NCBI GenBank assembly: GCA_964512105.1
Contig: CAZEGI010000001.1
Span: forward strand, 62,001-126,000
Reading direction: 5' to 3'
DNA: 64,000 nucleotides
DNA from: CAZEGI01 sp964512105
Lineage (GTDB): Archaea; Altiarchaeota; Altiarchaeia; IMC4; CAZEGI01
The notes under the pieces were generated by a model. That model saw only the letters and a program-made list of their open reading frames with translations. It was not told the DNA's origin and did not search any database. The position numbers and the translations under genes were made by a program. Positions 41,188-49,350 of this stretch are shown one piece after another (within the stretch, counting starts at the first letter, position 1; every line of letters begins with the position of its first letter).

Positions 41188-41223
41188 GCCATTATCTAAT
41201 ACCCGAATAAACATAAAAGCAAG

Positions 41224-42426
41224 ATGCTCGATTACCTACTGCTAACACTCATTGGGTGTTTGATTGGTGTGATAACCGGTCTAACTCCGGGCTTGCATGT
41301 GAACACCGTAACCCTCATTGGCCTTTCCATGTTTCCGGTGCTTGGTCTCACACCGCTCCAGTTCGCAGCCATAATGATCGCCGTCTCCATAACCCAAAAT
41401 TTCCTTGATTTCATACCTGCCATATTCGTCGGCGTTCCTGAAGAAAGAACCGCGCTCAGCATACTGCCAACGCACAAACTGCTCTTACAGGGCAAGGCCC
41501 TCGAGGCTGTAAAGCTCACGGCGTACGGCAGTTTACTCGGGGTTGCCTTTTCGCTTCTGCTTTTGGTGCCCGCGTTGTTCATAATCCCGATAATCTACGA
41601 AAGTATTCGCGGATTTGTTGTATGGGTCGTCCTTATCGCGGTGCTGTTTCTAATCCTGCGCGAAAAAACCCAGGAAAAAATTATGTGGTCAGTCGCAGTG
41701 TTCCTGCTTTCCGGCTATTTTGGATTAACCATATTCAAACTTAAAATCGTTTCCTCCACCCAGGTCTTGTTTCCGGCATTCGCAGGGCTGTTCGGTTTAT
41801 CCACCATCATCTTTTCCCTAAAAGAAAAAACAACAAAAATACCGCAGGACAGGTTCGCCCCTTTTCAATTCGACAGAAAACTTCTGTTTTCCGGGTTTCT
41901 CGGCTCTCTTGGCGGTGTAATCGTCGGGGTTCTGCCATCCATGAGCCCCTCGCAGATAGGCATAATAATGTCGGAAATTTTCGGAGGAAGCGTGAGAAAT
42001 TTTCTTGTGTCGCTCAGCGCAATAAACACCTCCGACGCAATTTACTCTCTGGTTTCATTGTATACCATCAACAATCCGCGCAGCGGCGTTGCAACCATGC
42101 TCGGAAAAATAATAACAATAAACTTCAGCACTCTCATGTTGTTTACCGGCGTGATAGCTTTCAGTGCGGCGATTGCAACCTTCCTGCACCTGAAAACAGG
42201 GAAACTTGCAATAGCGTTCGTTGACAAAATAAACTACCGGCTTCTCTGCATGGCATCGCTCGTACTCGTTTTATTTTTAATTTACGTATTCAACGGCATT
42301 TTCGGAATTCTGCTCTCGATGTTGGCGATGTCAATCGGCATGCTGCCAATACTAACCGGAACGAGCAGAACGCATGCCATGGGCATTCTGGTTGTGCCAA
42401 CGGTTTTTTATTTTTTAGGACTGTAA
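41224..42426 (+). CDS. TctA/DUF112-like multi-pass membrane permease
   Basis: 400 residues, about 10 membrane helices. The opening GCLIGVITGLTPGLHVNTVTLIGL and the repeated LGSLGGVIVGVLPSMSPSQIGIIMSE give the two inverted G-x-x-x-G-x-x-P-G motifs that define the TctA family of tripartite tricarboxylate transporters. Archaeal members of this kind stand without TctB or TctC, as here, so the substrate and coupling are unknown. Divergent from the lipoprotein gene. Confidence 0.82.
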   Translation: MLDYLLLTLIGCLIGVITGLTPGLHVNTVTLIGLSMFPVLGLTPLQFAAIMIAVSITQNFLDFIPAIFVGVPEERTALSILPTHKLLLQGKALEAVKLTAYGSLLGVAFSLLLLVPALFIIPIIYESIRGFVVWVVLIAVLFLILREKTQEKIMWSVAVFLLSGYFGLTIFKLKIVSSTQVLFPAFAGLFGLSTIIFSLKEKTTKIPQDRFAPFQFDRKLLFSGFLGSLGGVIVGVLPSMSPSQIGIIMSEIFGGSVRNFLVSLSAINTSDAIYSLVSLYTINNPRSGVATMLGKIITINFSTLMLFTGVIAFSAAIATFLHLKTGKLAIAFVDKINYRLLCMASLVLVLFLIYVFNGIFGILLSMLAMSIGMLPILTGTSRTHAMGILVVPTVFYFLGL

Positions 42427-42442
42427 CTCATATACAGTAACG

Positions 42443-43429
42443 ATGGATGAAGAAATAAAACTGGAAATACTCGAATATTGGCTCAAGAACCCGGACGAGG
42501 TCGGTAAAATCCCGAAGGAGTTGGAGAGCAGTGTAACCCCGAATGAGATTAAAAAACTGCTGGTTGATATCGAGCCACACCCAAAACTTTATGGTGACAC
42601 GCCCCCAGTGAGACCGTCTGTCATATCAAAACATGCGGAAAACATTCGCGAGAAAATCAAGAAGAGGCTGGAAATAGATTCGATGAAGCTGCAGAACAAA
42701 GTCCTGAAAAAACAGACCAACATACAACAGGAACAACTAAATCTGCAGAAAAAAATTGACGAAAAGCAGGACAAAACAATCAGTATCCAAAGATCACAAA
42801 ACTGGGCAGTCTGGGCGCAGGTGTCGTTTACGTTGATCCTGATAATATCAACCGTACTCATAGCATATTCCAACTATAATCTAACAGAGAAAATCGGAGC
42901 CCAAAACCTAAAATTGAATGAAAAGTTAATCCAATTAAACGAAAAACTAATCCAGATAGAGGAATCGCGGGAAAAACCGAAAATATCTTTCAAAAAACCG
43001 ATCTTCGAATTCAAGAATGATATCGATACGTTCTTCGACATGCTACTCAACGGTAAAAATTACGGAAACGTGCCTGTTTACTGTTACATCAACATAACCA
43101 TCCAAAAGGACACGGGAGAAATCTATCGCTCGAACATAATCCTCGGCGACAGCATTCTACCCAACGATGAGAATGTTTTTAAGTATTCCTCTGACAAAAT
43201 GAGTAGCCACTATACCACAGCCGGCCCCGGCGGAGGAAATACCACGAAAACCTATTTCCCAACGAAAACCATAAAAATCAGTCTCCAGCCAACATGCCGG
43301 GAAATCCAGGGCAAATCGCTGTTATCGGAAAAAATCGAGAAGAACGTCTATGAGTGTGATGTTGACCTAGAAACGAGAGGGTACACGTGCGAAGGAAAGT
43401 TTGACATAAACAACACCATCGGTGGCTAG
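42443..43429 (+). CDS. Membrane protein with coiled coils flanking one helix
   Basis: 328 residues, not recognised. The N-terminus (1-60) is a small helical domain. Residues 65-115 form a glutamine/lysine-rich coiled coil (KVLKKQTNIQQEQLNLQKKI), followed by one membrane helix (about 126-148, VSFTLILIISTVLIAYSNY), a short coiled coil with a repeated LNEKLIQ unit (LNEKLIQLNEKLIQIEE), and an external beta-rich domain with a GGGNTT loop. Its 3' end stops 2 bp from the convergent DUF192 gene. It follows the TctA-like gene by 16 bp. Confidence 0.68.
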   Translation: MDEEIKLEILEYWLKNPDEVGKIPKELESSVTPNEIKKLLVDIEPHPKLYGDTPPVRPSVISKHAENIREKIKKRLEIDSMKLQNKVLKKQTNIQQEQLNLQKKIDEKQDKTISIQRSQNWAVWAQVSFTLILIISTVLIAYSNYNLTEKIGAQNLKLNEKLIQLNEKLIQIEESREKPKISFKKPIFEFKNDIDTFFDMLLNGKNYGNVPVYCYINITIQKDTGEIYRSNIILGDSILPNDENVFKYSSDKMSSHYTTAGPGGGNTTKTYFPTKTIKISLQPTCREIQGKSLLSEKIEKNVYECDVDLETRGYTCEGKFDINNTIGG

Positions 43430-43431
43430 GT

Positions 43432-43797
43432 TCATGAAAACCCGATGGTGTCACCAACGTCCGTTTTTCCGATGTCTCCGGCACCAATCTCAACAACAAA
43501 TTTAGCGGATTTTTCTGGGGTGTAAATCCTCCATGTTTTCGGGTTTGTTATGCTGATGGGTGGTACTTTTTTTCCGATGTCAACAACCCCCTTTTTGGAA
43601 TCCAACCAAAGCACATCAACGGGAAATCTCATAAAACACATGTGTATCGATGATGATTTTTTATCCTCTTCCGGACAAATCAAAACAAGGTCTCTTGGCT
43701 CTGAAAACGTTAAACCTAACAAACGTTCAAAAAAACTTTCCACAACCCCCGCATCTTCGCTAATCACAAAACCCCGGGTTTTATTCAAAATCCTCAT
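43432..43797 (-). CDS. DUF192 family protein
   Basis: 121 residues. The conserved core FFERLLGLTFSEPRDLVLICPEED, SIHMCFMRFPVDVLWLDSKKGVVDI and YTPEKSAKFVVEIGAGDIGKTDVGDTI is that of DUF192, whose function is unknown. No signal peptide, so probably cytoplasmic. Divergent from aroD with a shared 33-bp A/T-rich promoter region (TTATAAATTTGACG). Confidence 0.88.
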   Translation of the reverse strand: MRILNKTRGFVISEDAGVVESFFERLLGLTFSEPRDLVLICPEEDKKSSSIHMCFMRFPVDVLWLDSKKGVVDIGKKVPPISITNPKTWRIYTPEKSAKFVVEIGAGDIGKTDVGDTIGFS

Positions 43798-43830
43798 TGG
43801 TTATAAATTTGACGTGCAATATTTAACATA

Positions 43831-44490
43831 ATGATATGCATTCCTATCATCGAAGCAACGGTTGGGGGAATGGTAAGCAAAGCCAATTCTGCCGAAGCAG
43901 ACCTGGTTGAATTACGCTTAGACAGTCTAAAGGATTTTTCAGGTATTGCCAAACTCAAAAAAATAAAGAGAAAAAAAATAGCGACATGCATGCCGAGCTG
44001 GGAAGGCGGCAGATTCAGAGGAAGCGAAAATGAGCGCATCGGCATCCTTATGAAAACTCTTGAATTTGTGGATTACGTCACAGTTGAACTGAAAACCAAA
44101 AAAACTCTGCGTGAAAGGCTCATAAAAAAAGCAAAAGAAAAAAAAGTAAAAGTTATCGTAGCGTTCCACGATTTTAAATCAACGCCATCATACGAAAAAA
44201 TAAAAAAAATTTTGAACACGGAGAAATCTGCCGGTGCAGACATCGCAAAAATAGTTTTCACACCAAAAAACGACATGGACGTTTTAACCGTTATAAAAGT
44301 TATGATTAAGAAACCCATCGACCTGCCGCTAATAGCACTTTCGATGGGTGAGCTCGGGATGGTAACTCGAATTTTGGCTCTGCCGTTGGGGGCATACCTC
44401 ACCTTCGCATCACTTGGCGAGGGCGAAGAATCCGCACCGGGACAGTTAACCGTCAAAAATCTCAAAAAAATCCTAAGCGCGATAAAATGA
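43831..44490 (+). CDS. aroD: 3-dehydroquinate dehydratase, type I
   Basis: 219 residues. Schiff-base enzyme of the shikimate pathway. ADLVELRLDSL, the active-site VIVAFHDFKSTP (His) and ADIAKIVFTPKNDMDVL (Schiff-base lysine) are clear, with a C-terminal LTVKNLKKIL. The next pathway gene, aroE, is at 46324 on the other strand. The start of larB overlaps the aroD stop by 4 bases. Confidence 0.93.
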   Translation: MICIPIIEATVGGMVSKANSAEADLVELRLDSLKDFSGIAKLKKIKRKKIATCMPSWEGGRFRGSENERIGILMKTLEFVDYVTVELKTKKTLRERLIKKAKEKKVKVIVAFHDFKSTPSYEKIKKILNTEKSAGADIAKIVFTPKNDMDVLTVIKVMIKKPIDLPLIALSMGELGMVTRILALPLGAYLTFASLGEGEESAPGQLTVKNLKKILSAIK

Positions 44491-45152
44491 AGATTGTGAA
44501 ACACGACAAGGAGCGCGAGAAACGCTGCGGAATTCCCGAAGTTGTTTTTGGCGAAAACAAGAGCACCGAAGATTTAATCGAAATAACAAAAAAATTTCTG
44601 AAGGATTCCGGCAGGATTATAGTTACAAGAATTGATAAAAATAAAGCAAACTCGGTGATTGAAAAAATAAATAAAATCAACCTGTCCATAAACTATAATG
44701 AAAAAGGCGGCGTCCTCATAATAAAAAAGAAAAATCTCAAAATCAGGTCTGTTGGAAACTTGGGAATCATAACCGCTGGGACATCCGACATTCCTGTCGC
44801 AGAGGAGGCGAGGACCATTGCTGAAGAACTCGGATGTGAAACAACCGTCGAATACGATGTCGGCGTTGCAGGTATTCACAGGCTATTTCCGGCGCTTAAT
44901 AACCTCAAAAAAGCAAAGGCACTAATAGTCATCGCAGGAATGGAGGGTGCCCTTCCATCGGTCGTTGCCGGTTTAGTGGACGTTCCGGTAATCGGTGTCC
45001 CGACATCTGTGGGGTATGGTGCCGGCAAGGGCGGGAAAACCGCACTCTTCACAATGCTGAACTCCTGTGCGCCCGTTGCTGTGATGAACATAGACAACGG
45101 TTATGGGGCAGCCGTCCTGGCCTACAAGATAATAGCAAATTGCAAATATTGA
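44487..45152 (+). CDS. larB: LarB-like nickel-pincer nucleotide biosynthesis protein
   Basis: 221 residues. Related to PurE; LarB carboxylates nicotinate adenine dinucleotide to begin the nickel-pincer nucleotide cofactor. The PurE-like domain GIITAGTSDIPVAEEA, TTVEYDVGVAGIHRLFPAL, LIVIAGMEGALPSVVAGLVDVPVIGVPTSVGYGAGKGG is complete. The last residues (IANCKY) and stop codon are encoded by the 52-bp palindromic repeat, whose insertion seems to have rewritten the C-terminus. LarC is at 45694; LarE is not in the window. The aroD stop overlaps its start. Confidence 0.88.
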   Translation: MKIVKHDKEREKRCGIPEVVFGENKSTEDLIEITKKFLKDSGRIIVTRIDKNKANSVIEKINKINLSINYNEKGGVLIIKKKNLKIRSVGNLGIITAGTSDIPVAEEARTIAEELGCETTVEYDVGVAGIHRLFPALNNLKKAKALIVIAGMEGALPSVVAGLVDVPVIGVPTSVGYGAGKGGKTALFTMLNSCAPVAVMNIDNGYGAAVLAYKIIANCKY

Positions 45153-45177
45153 AATTTAATTGCAATTTGCTAGCTAT
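45126..45177 (+). repeat. 52-bp palindromic element, copy 2
   Basis: Identical to 6656-6707. It overlaps the larB 3' end: the larB TGA at 45150-45152 is in the loop between the 13-bp arms TAGCAAATTGCAA and TTGCAATTTGCTA. A second perfect hairpin (45179-45206) follows, then the TPR gene start at 45218. Confidence 0.95.
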
Positions 45178-45178
45178 A

Positions 45179-45206
45179 AAAACTGGTGGCTAAAGCCACC
45201 AGTTTT
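45179..45206 (+). terminator. Perfect 13-bp hairpin between larB and the TPR gene
   Basis: AAAACTGGTGGCT pairs with AGCCACCAGTTTT around AA. It sits just after the 52-bp repeat and 12 bp before the TPR ATG, beside a TATA-like GATATAATAAAATG. It could be a terminator for larB, an operator, or part of the repeat element. Its core TGGCTAAAG recurs at 10554-10562. Confidence 0.55.
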
Positions 45207-45217
45207 GATATAATAAA

Positions 45218-45694
45218 ATGAGCGATTTAAAGGAATTGGAGGAACTGCTGGTTAACGCAGAAGTAGAAAAAGCCCTTGAGCTTATCTCCAAAATTGATGA
45301 CAAAAAAGCAGCGGCAGAGTTCCTGAACGACTTTGCAGCGTCGTTGATGGCGCAGATTGGCGATTATCCAAATGCGTACCTGCTGCTAAAAAAAGCTCTT
45401 GAACTAAATCCAGAAATCCCAGAGGCGTATTACAACCTCGGGCTTTTGTTGTCCGAACCCGAAGTGTTAAGGGTCAACAGCAAAAACCTGGATGACGCCA
45501 TAGCGAACTACAAAAAGGCCATAACCCTAAACCCAAAGCTTGCGAGGGCCTACTACAACCTCGGTCTGATTTACGCATACACCGGAAAAAAGAAAGAAGC
45601 GATGGAGAACTACAACTCTGCGGTAAAAAACGACCCAAAAAACAGGGAAAGATACGATAACATTCTCTATATACTGAAGAAAAAGAGACTGTGA
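45218..45694 (+). CDS. Tetratricopeptide-repeat protein
   Basis: 158 residues, mostly TPR helices. Recognisable units are PNAYLLLKKALELNPEIPEAYYNLGLLL (about 53-80), DAIANYKKAITLNPKLARAYYNLGLIYAYTG (about 95-125) and KKEAMENYNSAVKNDPKNRERY. A protein-protein interaction adaptor; partners unknown. Its stop overlaps the larC start (TGATG), so it is translated with larC and separated from larB by the palindromic repeat and hairpin. Confidence 0.9.
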   Translation: MSDLKELEELLVNAEVEKALELISKIDDKKAAAEFLNDFAASLMAQIGDYPNAYLLLKKALELNPEIPEAYYNLGLLLSEPEVLRVNSKNLDDAIANYKKAITLNPKLARAYYNLGLIYAYTGKKKEAMENYNSAVKNDPKNRERYDNILYILKKKRL

Positions 45695-46332
45695 TGCTCT
45701 ACCTAGACTGCTCAAACGGCGTTAGCGGCGACATGCTTGTCGGTGCGCTTGTTGATTTAGGCGCAGATTTTGAAAAAATCGAGGACGCAGTTTCAGGAAT
45801 AGCAGAAGTAGATCTGCATGAAGTAAACAAAAAGGGCGTTAAGGCAAAAAAGTTTTATGTGAAATTTACGCCAGAACGTCGCGATTACGTTTCTCTCAAA
45901 AAACAGATAAGTGGACTGCAAATTTCTCAACGGTCAAAAAAACTTGCAACCGGAATTTTAAAAACCCTAGCATTAGCCGAGTCAAGGGCGCACCGTGTTC
46001 CGCCGGAAGAGATTCATCTTCACGAAGCGGTTGATTCGATAGTTGATGCGATTTCCTTTTCAATCGCCATTGAGAACCTCAAAATAAATGGTGTTACCTC
46101 ATCAATCGTATCCGTCGGTAAAGTCGCACCCGCAACCGACAACATAATAAAACAAAACAAAATCCCCGTGGTTTTTAAGTCGGATATGGAGATAGCAACC
46201 CCGACAGGAGCGGCAATCCTGACAAACATCGTCGATAAATTCGAGAACCTTGAGGCAAACGGAAAGGCAGGCTTCGGTGCAGGTGATTTTGATTTACCAT
46301 ACCCTAACGTTCTAAGGGCAGTTCTACTTTAA
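45694..46332 (+). CDS. larC: LarC, N-terminal (LarC1) domain only
   Basis: 212 residues from ATG 45694. LarC inserts nickel into the pincer nucleotide using CTP. LarC1 features: LYLDCSNGVSGDMLVGALVDLG, the Asp/His-rich RVPPEEIHLHEAVDSIVDAI, SVGKVAPATDN and TPTGAAILTNI. Full LarC is about 400 residues; the C-terminal LarC2 region, which contributes CTP and nickel binding, is missing, and the aroE gene overlaps the end by 9 bases. In Lactiplantibacillus, LarC1 and LarC2 are made from overlapping frames by frameshifting, but no LarC2-like frame is seen here. Confidence 0.85.
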   Translation: MLYLDCSNGVSGDMLVGALVDLGADFEKIEDAVSGIAEVDLHEVNKKGVKAKKFYVKFTPERRDYVSLKKQISGLQISQRSKKLATGILKTLALAESRAHRVPPEEIHLHEAVDSIVDAISFSIAIENLKINGVTSSIVSVGKVAPATDNIIKQNKIPVVFKSDMEIATPTGAAILTNIVDKFENLEANGKAGFGAGDFDLPYPNVLRAVLL

Positions 46333-47160
46333 TTCCTTTTCAACAACCCTGCGCATTAACCCAACAGGCGCCTTTATGCCCAGCCAAATCTTCAACGCTT
46401 CAGCACCCTGATGTACGAACATTCCAACGCCATCAACGGTCTTTATACCTTTCTTTCTGCACTCCCTCAGGAGTTTGGTTTCTTTGGGGTTGTAAACAAC
46501 ATCCATCACCATAACATTCTTTGGAATAATCCCTGCAGGAATTACGCTCTCGTCAACCTTCGGGAACATTCCAACGGGCGTGGCATTTATAATAACATCA
46601 ACGTCCTTTAGTTTTTCCTCTATGGTCGAAACGTCGAAATCAATAACCTCGACATCAACCCCCAATTTACTTTTGATGTCGTCCACAAGGGAAACCACCA
46701 TACCCTTTTCAATATTCGAAATTGCGAGTTTTGCACCCTCCAAAACCGCCCGAAATCCTATCGCACGGGCAGCGCCACCCGCACCAAGCATGAGCATCCG
46801 TTTACCTTTAACCCCTACCCCTACCTCTTCCAGCGCCCTTATGCATCCGATACCGTCCGTATTAAATCCGCAACTTTCCTTACCGAATTTTATCGTGTTC
46901 ACTGCTCCGGTAAGTTCCGCCCCCCTGCTCAACCTGTCCAGATATCCCACAACAGAAACCTTGTGCGGAATCGTGACATTGAGGCCTTTAAACCCATTTC
47001 CTCTAAGTTCCACAATAGCGTTTCCCAGATTTTCCGGCTTAACCTCAATCTTGGAATACTCGCAATTCAGTTTAAGCTTTCTGAAAACAGCGTTATGCAT
47101 CGCTGGCGATAAACTGTGCTTAATGGGAAATCCAATAACCCCGAAGCGCTGTTTTTCCAT
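46324..47160 (-). CDS. aroE: Shikimate dehydrogenase
   Basis: 278 residues. Reduces 3-dehydroshikimate with NADPH. The shikimate site GFPIKHSLSPAMHNAVF and NVTIPHK (catalytic Lys), LTGAVNTI and the Rossmann MLMLGAGGAARAIGFRAV, then DVIINATPVGMFP and GVGMFVHQGAEALKIW, are all intact. Function is certain at family level. Convergent with larC (9-base overlap) and divergent from the pilin-like gene 31 bp away. Confidence 0.95.
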   Translation of the reverse strand: MEKQRFGVIGFPIKHSLSPAMHNAVFRKLKLNCEYSKIEVKPENLGNAIVELRGNGFKGLNVTIPHKVSVVGYLDRLSRGAELTGAVNTIKFGKESCGFNTDGIGCIRALEEVGVGVKGKRMLMLGAGGAARAIGFRAVLEGAKLAISNIEKGMVVSLVDDIKSKLGVDVEVIDFDVSTIEEKLKDVDVIINATPVGMFPKVDESVIPAGIIPKNVMVMDVVYNPKETKLLRECRKKGIKTVDGVGMFVHQGAEALKIWLGIKAPVGLMRRVVEKELK

Positions 47161-47191
47161 ATTACTTTATAACCCAAAACTAATTAATAAC

Positions 47192-48199
47192 ATGAGTTCA
47201 AAGTGGTTGGAGGTTCTTTCGGGTTTTTTCTTTGCAGTTAACACGGTCAGTGCACAGGCAACGGCCGAGAGCATAAGTCTCAAACTAAGCACGATAATAT
47301 GCTATTTCATCATAATACTATTTGCAATAGCGCCGCTAATCGCCGTGATTATGATAGTCCTGAACGGCATAAAGTGGATGACTTCTGCCGAAGACAAATC
47401 TGCCAGGGAAAAAGCCAAAGACGGAATTATTCACGCAATTATCGGTTTAATTGTAGTAACCCTTGCAGTAGCGATTGTTTCAATGGTCGGTGGCGATTCA
47501 CTCCCTATATTCAAATGTTTCCCTGACGTGCTTTCGTCCGTGGGCATGGGACCGGAAACGGGCAGTTACGTTGCCACGACAACCGTGCTGCAAAAAATAA
47601 GATACAGCAGGATCATCTACCTGAAGGAGGGATGGAACCTCATGTCCACACCGCTGGTTCTTGAAAACCCGACCATCGTGACGGTTTTGGCAGGAATAAA
47701 CTATGACAGCATATACACATGGAACGTCACAAAGGCGGTTCAGACAGGCGACGGCTGGATGTCCTATGTAAGGGGAAAGGGTGGCGACCTGAGGGAAATA
47801 GAGACCGACCGCGGATACTGGCTAAAGGTCAACGAACCCGCGGCTTTAATCCTCACAGGAACGAAGCCGGAAACACCGAGAATGATACACCTCTATCCTG
47901 GATGGAATTTCGTTGGTTTGAGCTCGCTGGATACCGTGAACATAAACAACACACTTTACAACATAAAATACAGCGGGGTGTACGGCTGGAACGCAACCCT
48001 CGCGTCAGCTGACCCGCGCGGCGTTGGCTGGGTGGTATATTCCACAAGGATCGAACCCGCAATAACCTCGATAAAGCCCTACACTCCTTCGGGCATGGGC
48101 CGGGTGGAGGGAATCATAAAGGATTACATAACAAGTTTCGAGCCTGGCAAGGGATACTGGATTTATGTCAATGAGGAGGGATACTGGATTATTGATTAG
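47192..48199 (+). CDS. Pilin-like (TrbC/VirB2-type) membrane segment fused to two GWN/GYW surface repeats
   Basis: 335 residues from ATG 47192 (an open frame continues upstream through the aroE antisense and is ignored). Residues 1-22 are a signal-like helix; 33-60 and 76-99 are two membrane helices joined by NGIKWMTSAEDKSAREKAKDGIIHAIIG, the VirB2/TrbC-type pilin pattern common in archaeal conserved hypothetical pilins. Residues 140-335 hold two repeats, each starting EGWNLMSTP or PGWNFVGLSS, containing YxWN, and ending RGYWLKVN or KGYWIYVN. The repeats look like extracellular beta modules. Adhesin or surface-appendage roles are inference. Confidence 0.7.
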   Translation: MSSKWLEVLSGFFFAVNTVSAQATAESISLKLSTIICYFIIILFAIAPLIAVIMIVLNGIKWMTSAEDKSAREKAKDGIIHAIIGLIVVTLAVAIVSMVGGDSLPIFKCFPDVLSSVGMGPETGSYVATTTVLQKIRYSRIIYLKEGWNLMSTPLVLENPTIVTVLAGINYDSIYTWNVTKAVQTGDGWMSYVRGKGGDLREIETDRGYWLKVNEPAALILTGTKPETPRMIHLYPGWNFVGLSSLDTVNINNTLYNIKYSGVYGWNATLASADPRGVGWVVYSTRIEPAITSIKPYTPSGMGRVEGIIKDYITSFEPGKGYWIYVNEEGYWIID

Positions 48200-49348
48200 C
48201 TAGAGTAAACTTGCCATGTACGGCAACGCAATAAATGTTCCCAAAGAACTCCCGATGTTCGCAAAAACTATGACCAGCAGAATTCTCGTAACCCTGTTTT
48301 TCCAGTAGTCCCTTACGCTGTTCAATTTAAACAGCCCTTTAAAGTCCCCGACCCTCGGCTGCCTTACCTTTGCCTCGACAGCACCGGCAACCCAACCGGC
48401 CGCAATCGCGGGATGCAATGCAGTGAAAGGCGATGCAAAAAACGCTGCCAAAATCGAAAGCGGATGCCCGAAAGCCAACGCGGTCCCGATTGCAGATAAA
48501 ACCCCATGAATGATGAACCACTTCCAGAGCATCTCAACCGTCAGGTCCGCACCGTGCTGGTAAAAACCGTAAAATATAAGGAAGAAAAAAATAGCAGTAA
48601 CGGCGTAACCGAAAAATTTCAGAAAGCTTCTCTTTTTCGGAACTTCCTCAAGTTCCCGAAGGTCGTGTACGGATTTTTTCAGAGCGTTTTTTACCCCGTC
48701 CAGATGCCCTGCACCGATAACCGCGACAATTTTTTTTGCTTTTATCTGTTTTATCCTCGCCGCAATGTATTCGTCGCGTTCATCAACAAGAACTTTTTTT
48801 ACTGAAGGAACCTCCCTCGACAATTCGTCCATCAGTTCCGATATCATGTCCTTCTTCTTAAGTTTTTCTATCAGCTCCTCGTTGATTTCCTCGCCGCTGA
48901 ACATACCCAGAACGAAATCGTTGAACAAACGGAACTTTTCAAGCCATGACATCATTGAAAACGCCCGCTTCAGCGTAATCTGCACGTCCCTGTCCACAAG
49001 GAAAACTTTTATACCCTTTTCCTTCGCTATGTCCATCGCAGCAATCATCTCGGAGCCGGCCTTTACACCCAAATCCTCCCCGATCCTGCGCTGGAAGTTC
49101 GACAAAAAAAGCTGCATCAAAAACAGGTAGGTGCGGCCGCTTTTTATAACATTGTAAATTTCCGTTTCGTCCCATTTTTTGGCCTTCCTTATGGTCTCCT
49201 TGCGTTTTTCGCACAACTCGACAGCAACCGCGTCTGGCTTTTCCTTTTCGATGGTTTCCTTAACAAGCTCGACACTCTTCTCTGAAACGTGCGCGGTTCC
49301 AACGAGGATTATTTCCTTGCCCTTCAGCTTAATCCTTGAAACAGACAT
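48200..49348 (-). CDS. TraB/TIKI-family membrane protein
   Basis: 382 residues. ILVGTAHVSEKSVELVKETIEKEKPDAVAVELCEKRKE and the second GAGHLDGVKNAL motif supply the paired catalytic-site histidine/glutamates of the TraB/TIKI/ChaN-like hydrolase fold. The C-terminal 140 residues contain several membrane helices, as in archaeal TraB (TIGR00261 type) proteins. Related to bacterial pheromone-shutdown TraB; the archaeal role is unknown. Lies directly downstream of drg with 2 bp between. Confidence 0.88.
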   Translation of the reverse strand: MSVSRIKLKGKEIILVGTAHVSEKSVELVKETIEKEKPDAVAVELCEKRKETIRKAKKWDETEIYNVIKSGRTYLFLMQLFLSNFQRRIGEDLGVKAGSEMIAAMDIAKEKGIKVFLVDRDVQITLKRAFSMMSWLEKFRLFNDFVLGMFSGEEINEELIEKLKKKDMISELMDELSREVPSVKKVLVDERDEYIAARIKQIKAKKIVAVIGAGHLDGVKNALKKSVHDLRELEEVPKKRSFLKFFGYAVTAIFFFLIFYGFYQHGADLTVEMLWKWFIIHGVLSAIGTALAFGHPLSILAAFFASPFTALHPAIAAGWVAGAVEAKVRQPRVGDFKGLFKLNSVRDYWKNRVTRILLVIVFANIGSSLGTFIALPYMASLL

Positions 49349-49350
49349 TT

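Noticed and set aside
45179..45206. Box C/D guide RNA between larB and the TPR gene
   Set aside because: The hairpin has no C (RTGATGA) or D (CTGA) boxes in the right order.
46580..47191. Long plus-strand open frame preceding the pilin-like gene
   Set aside because: It is antisense to the conserved aroE gene and reads as serine/threonine/proline-rich shadow sequence; the natural start is the ATG at 47192, directly before a signal-peptide-like helix.
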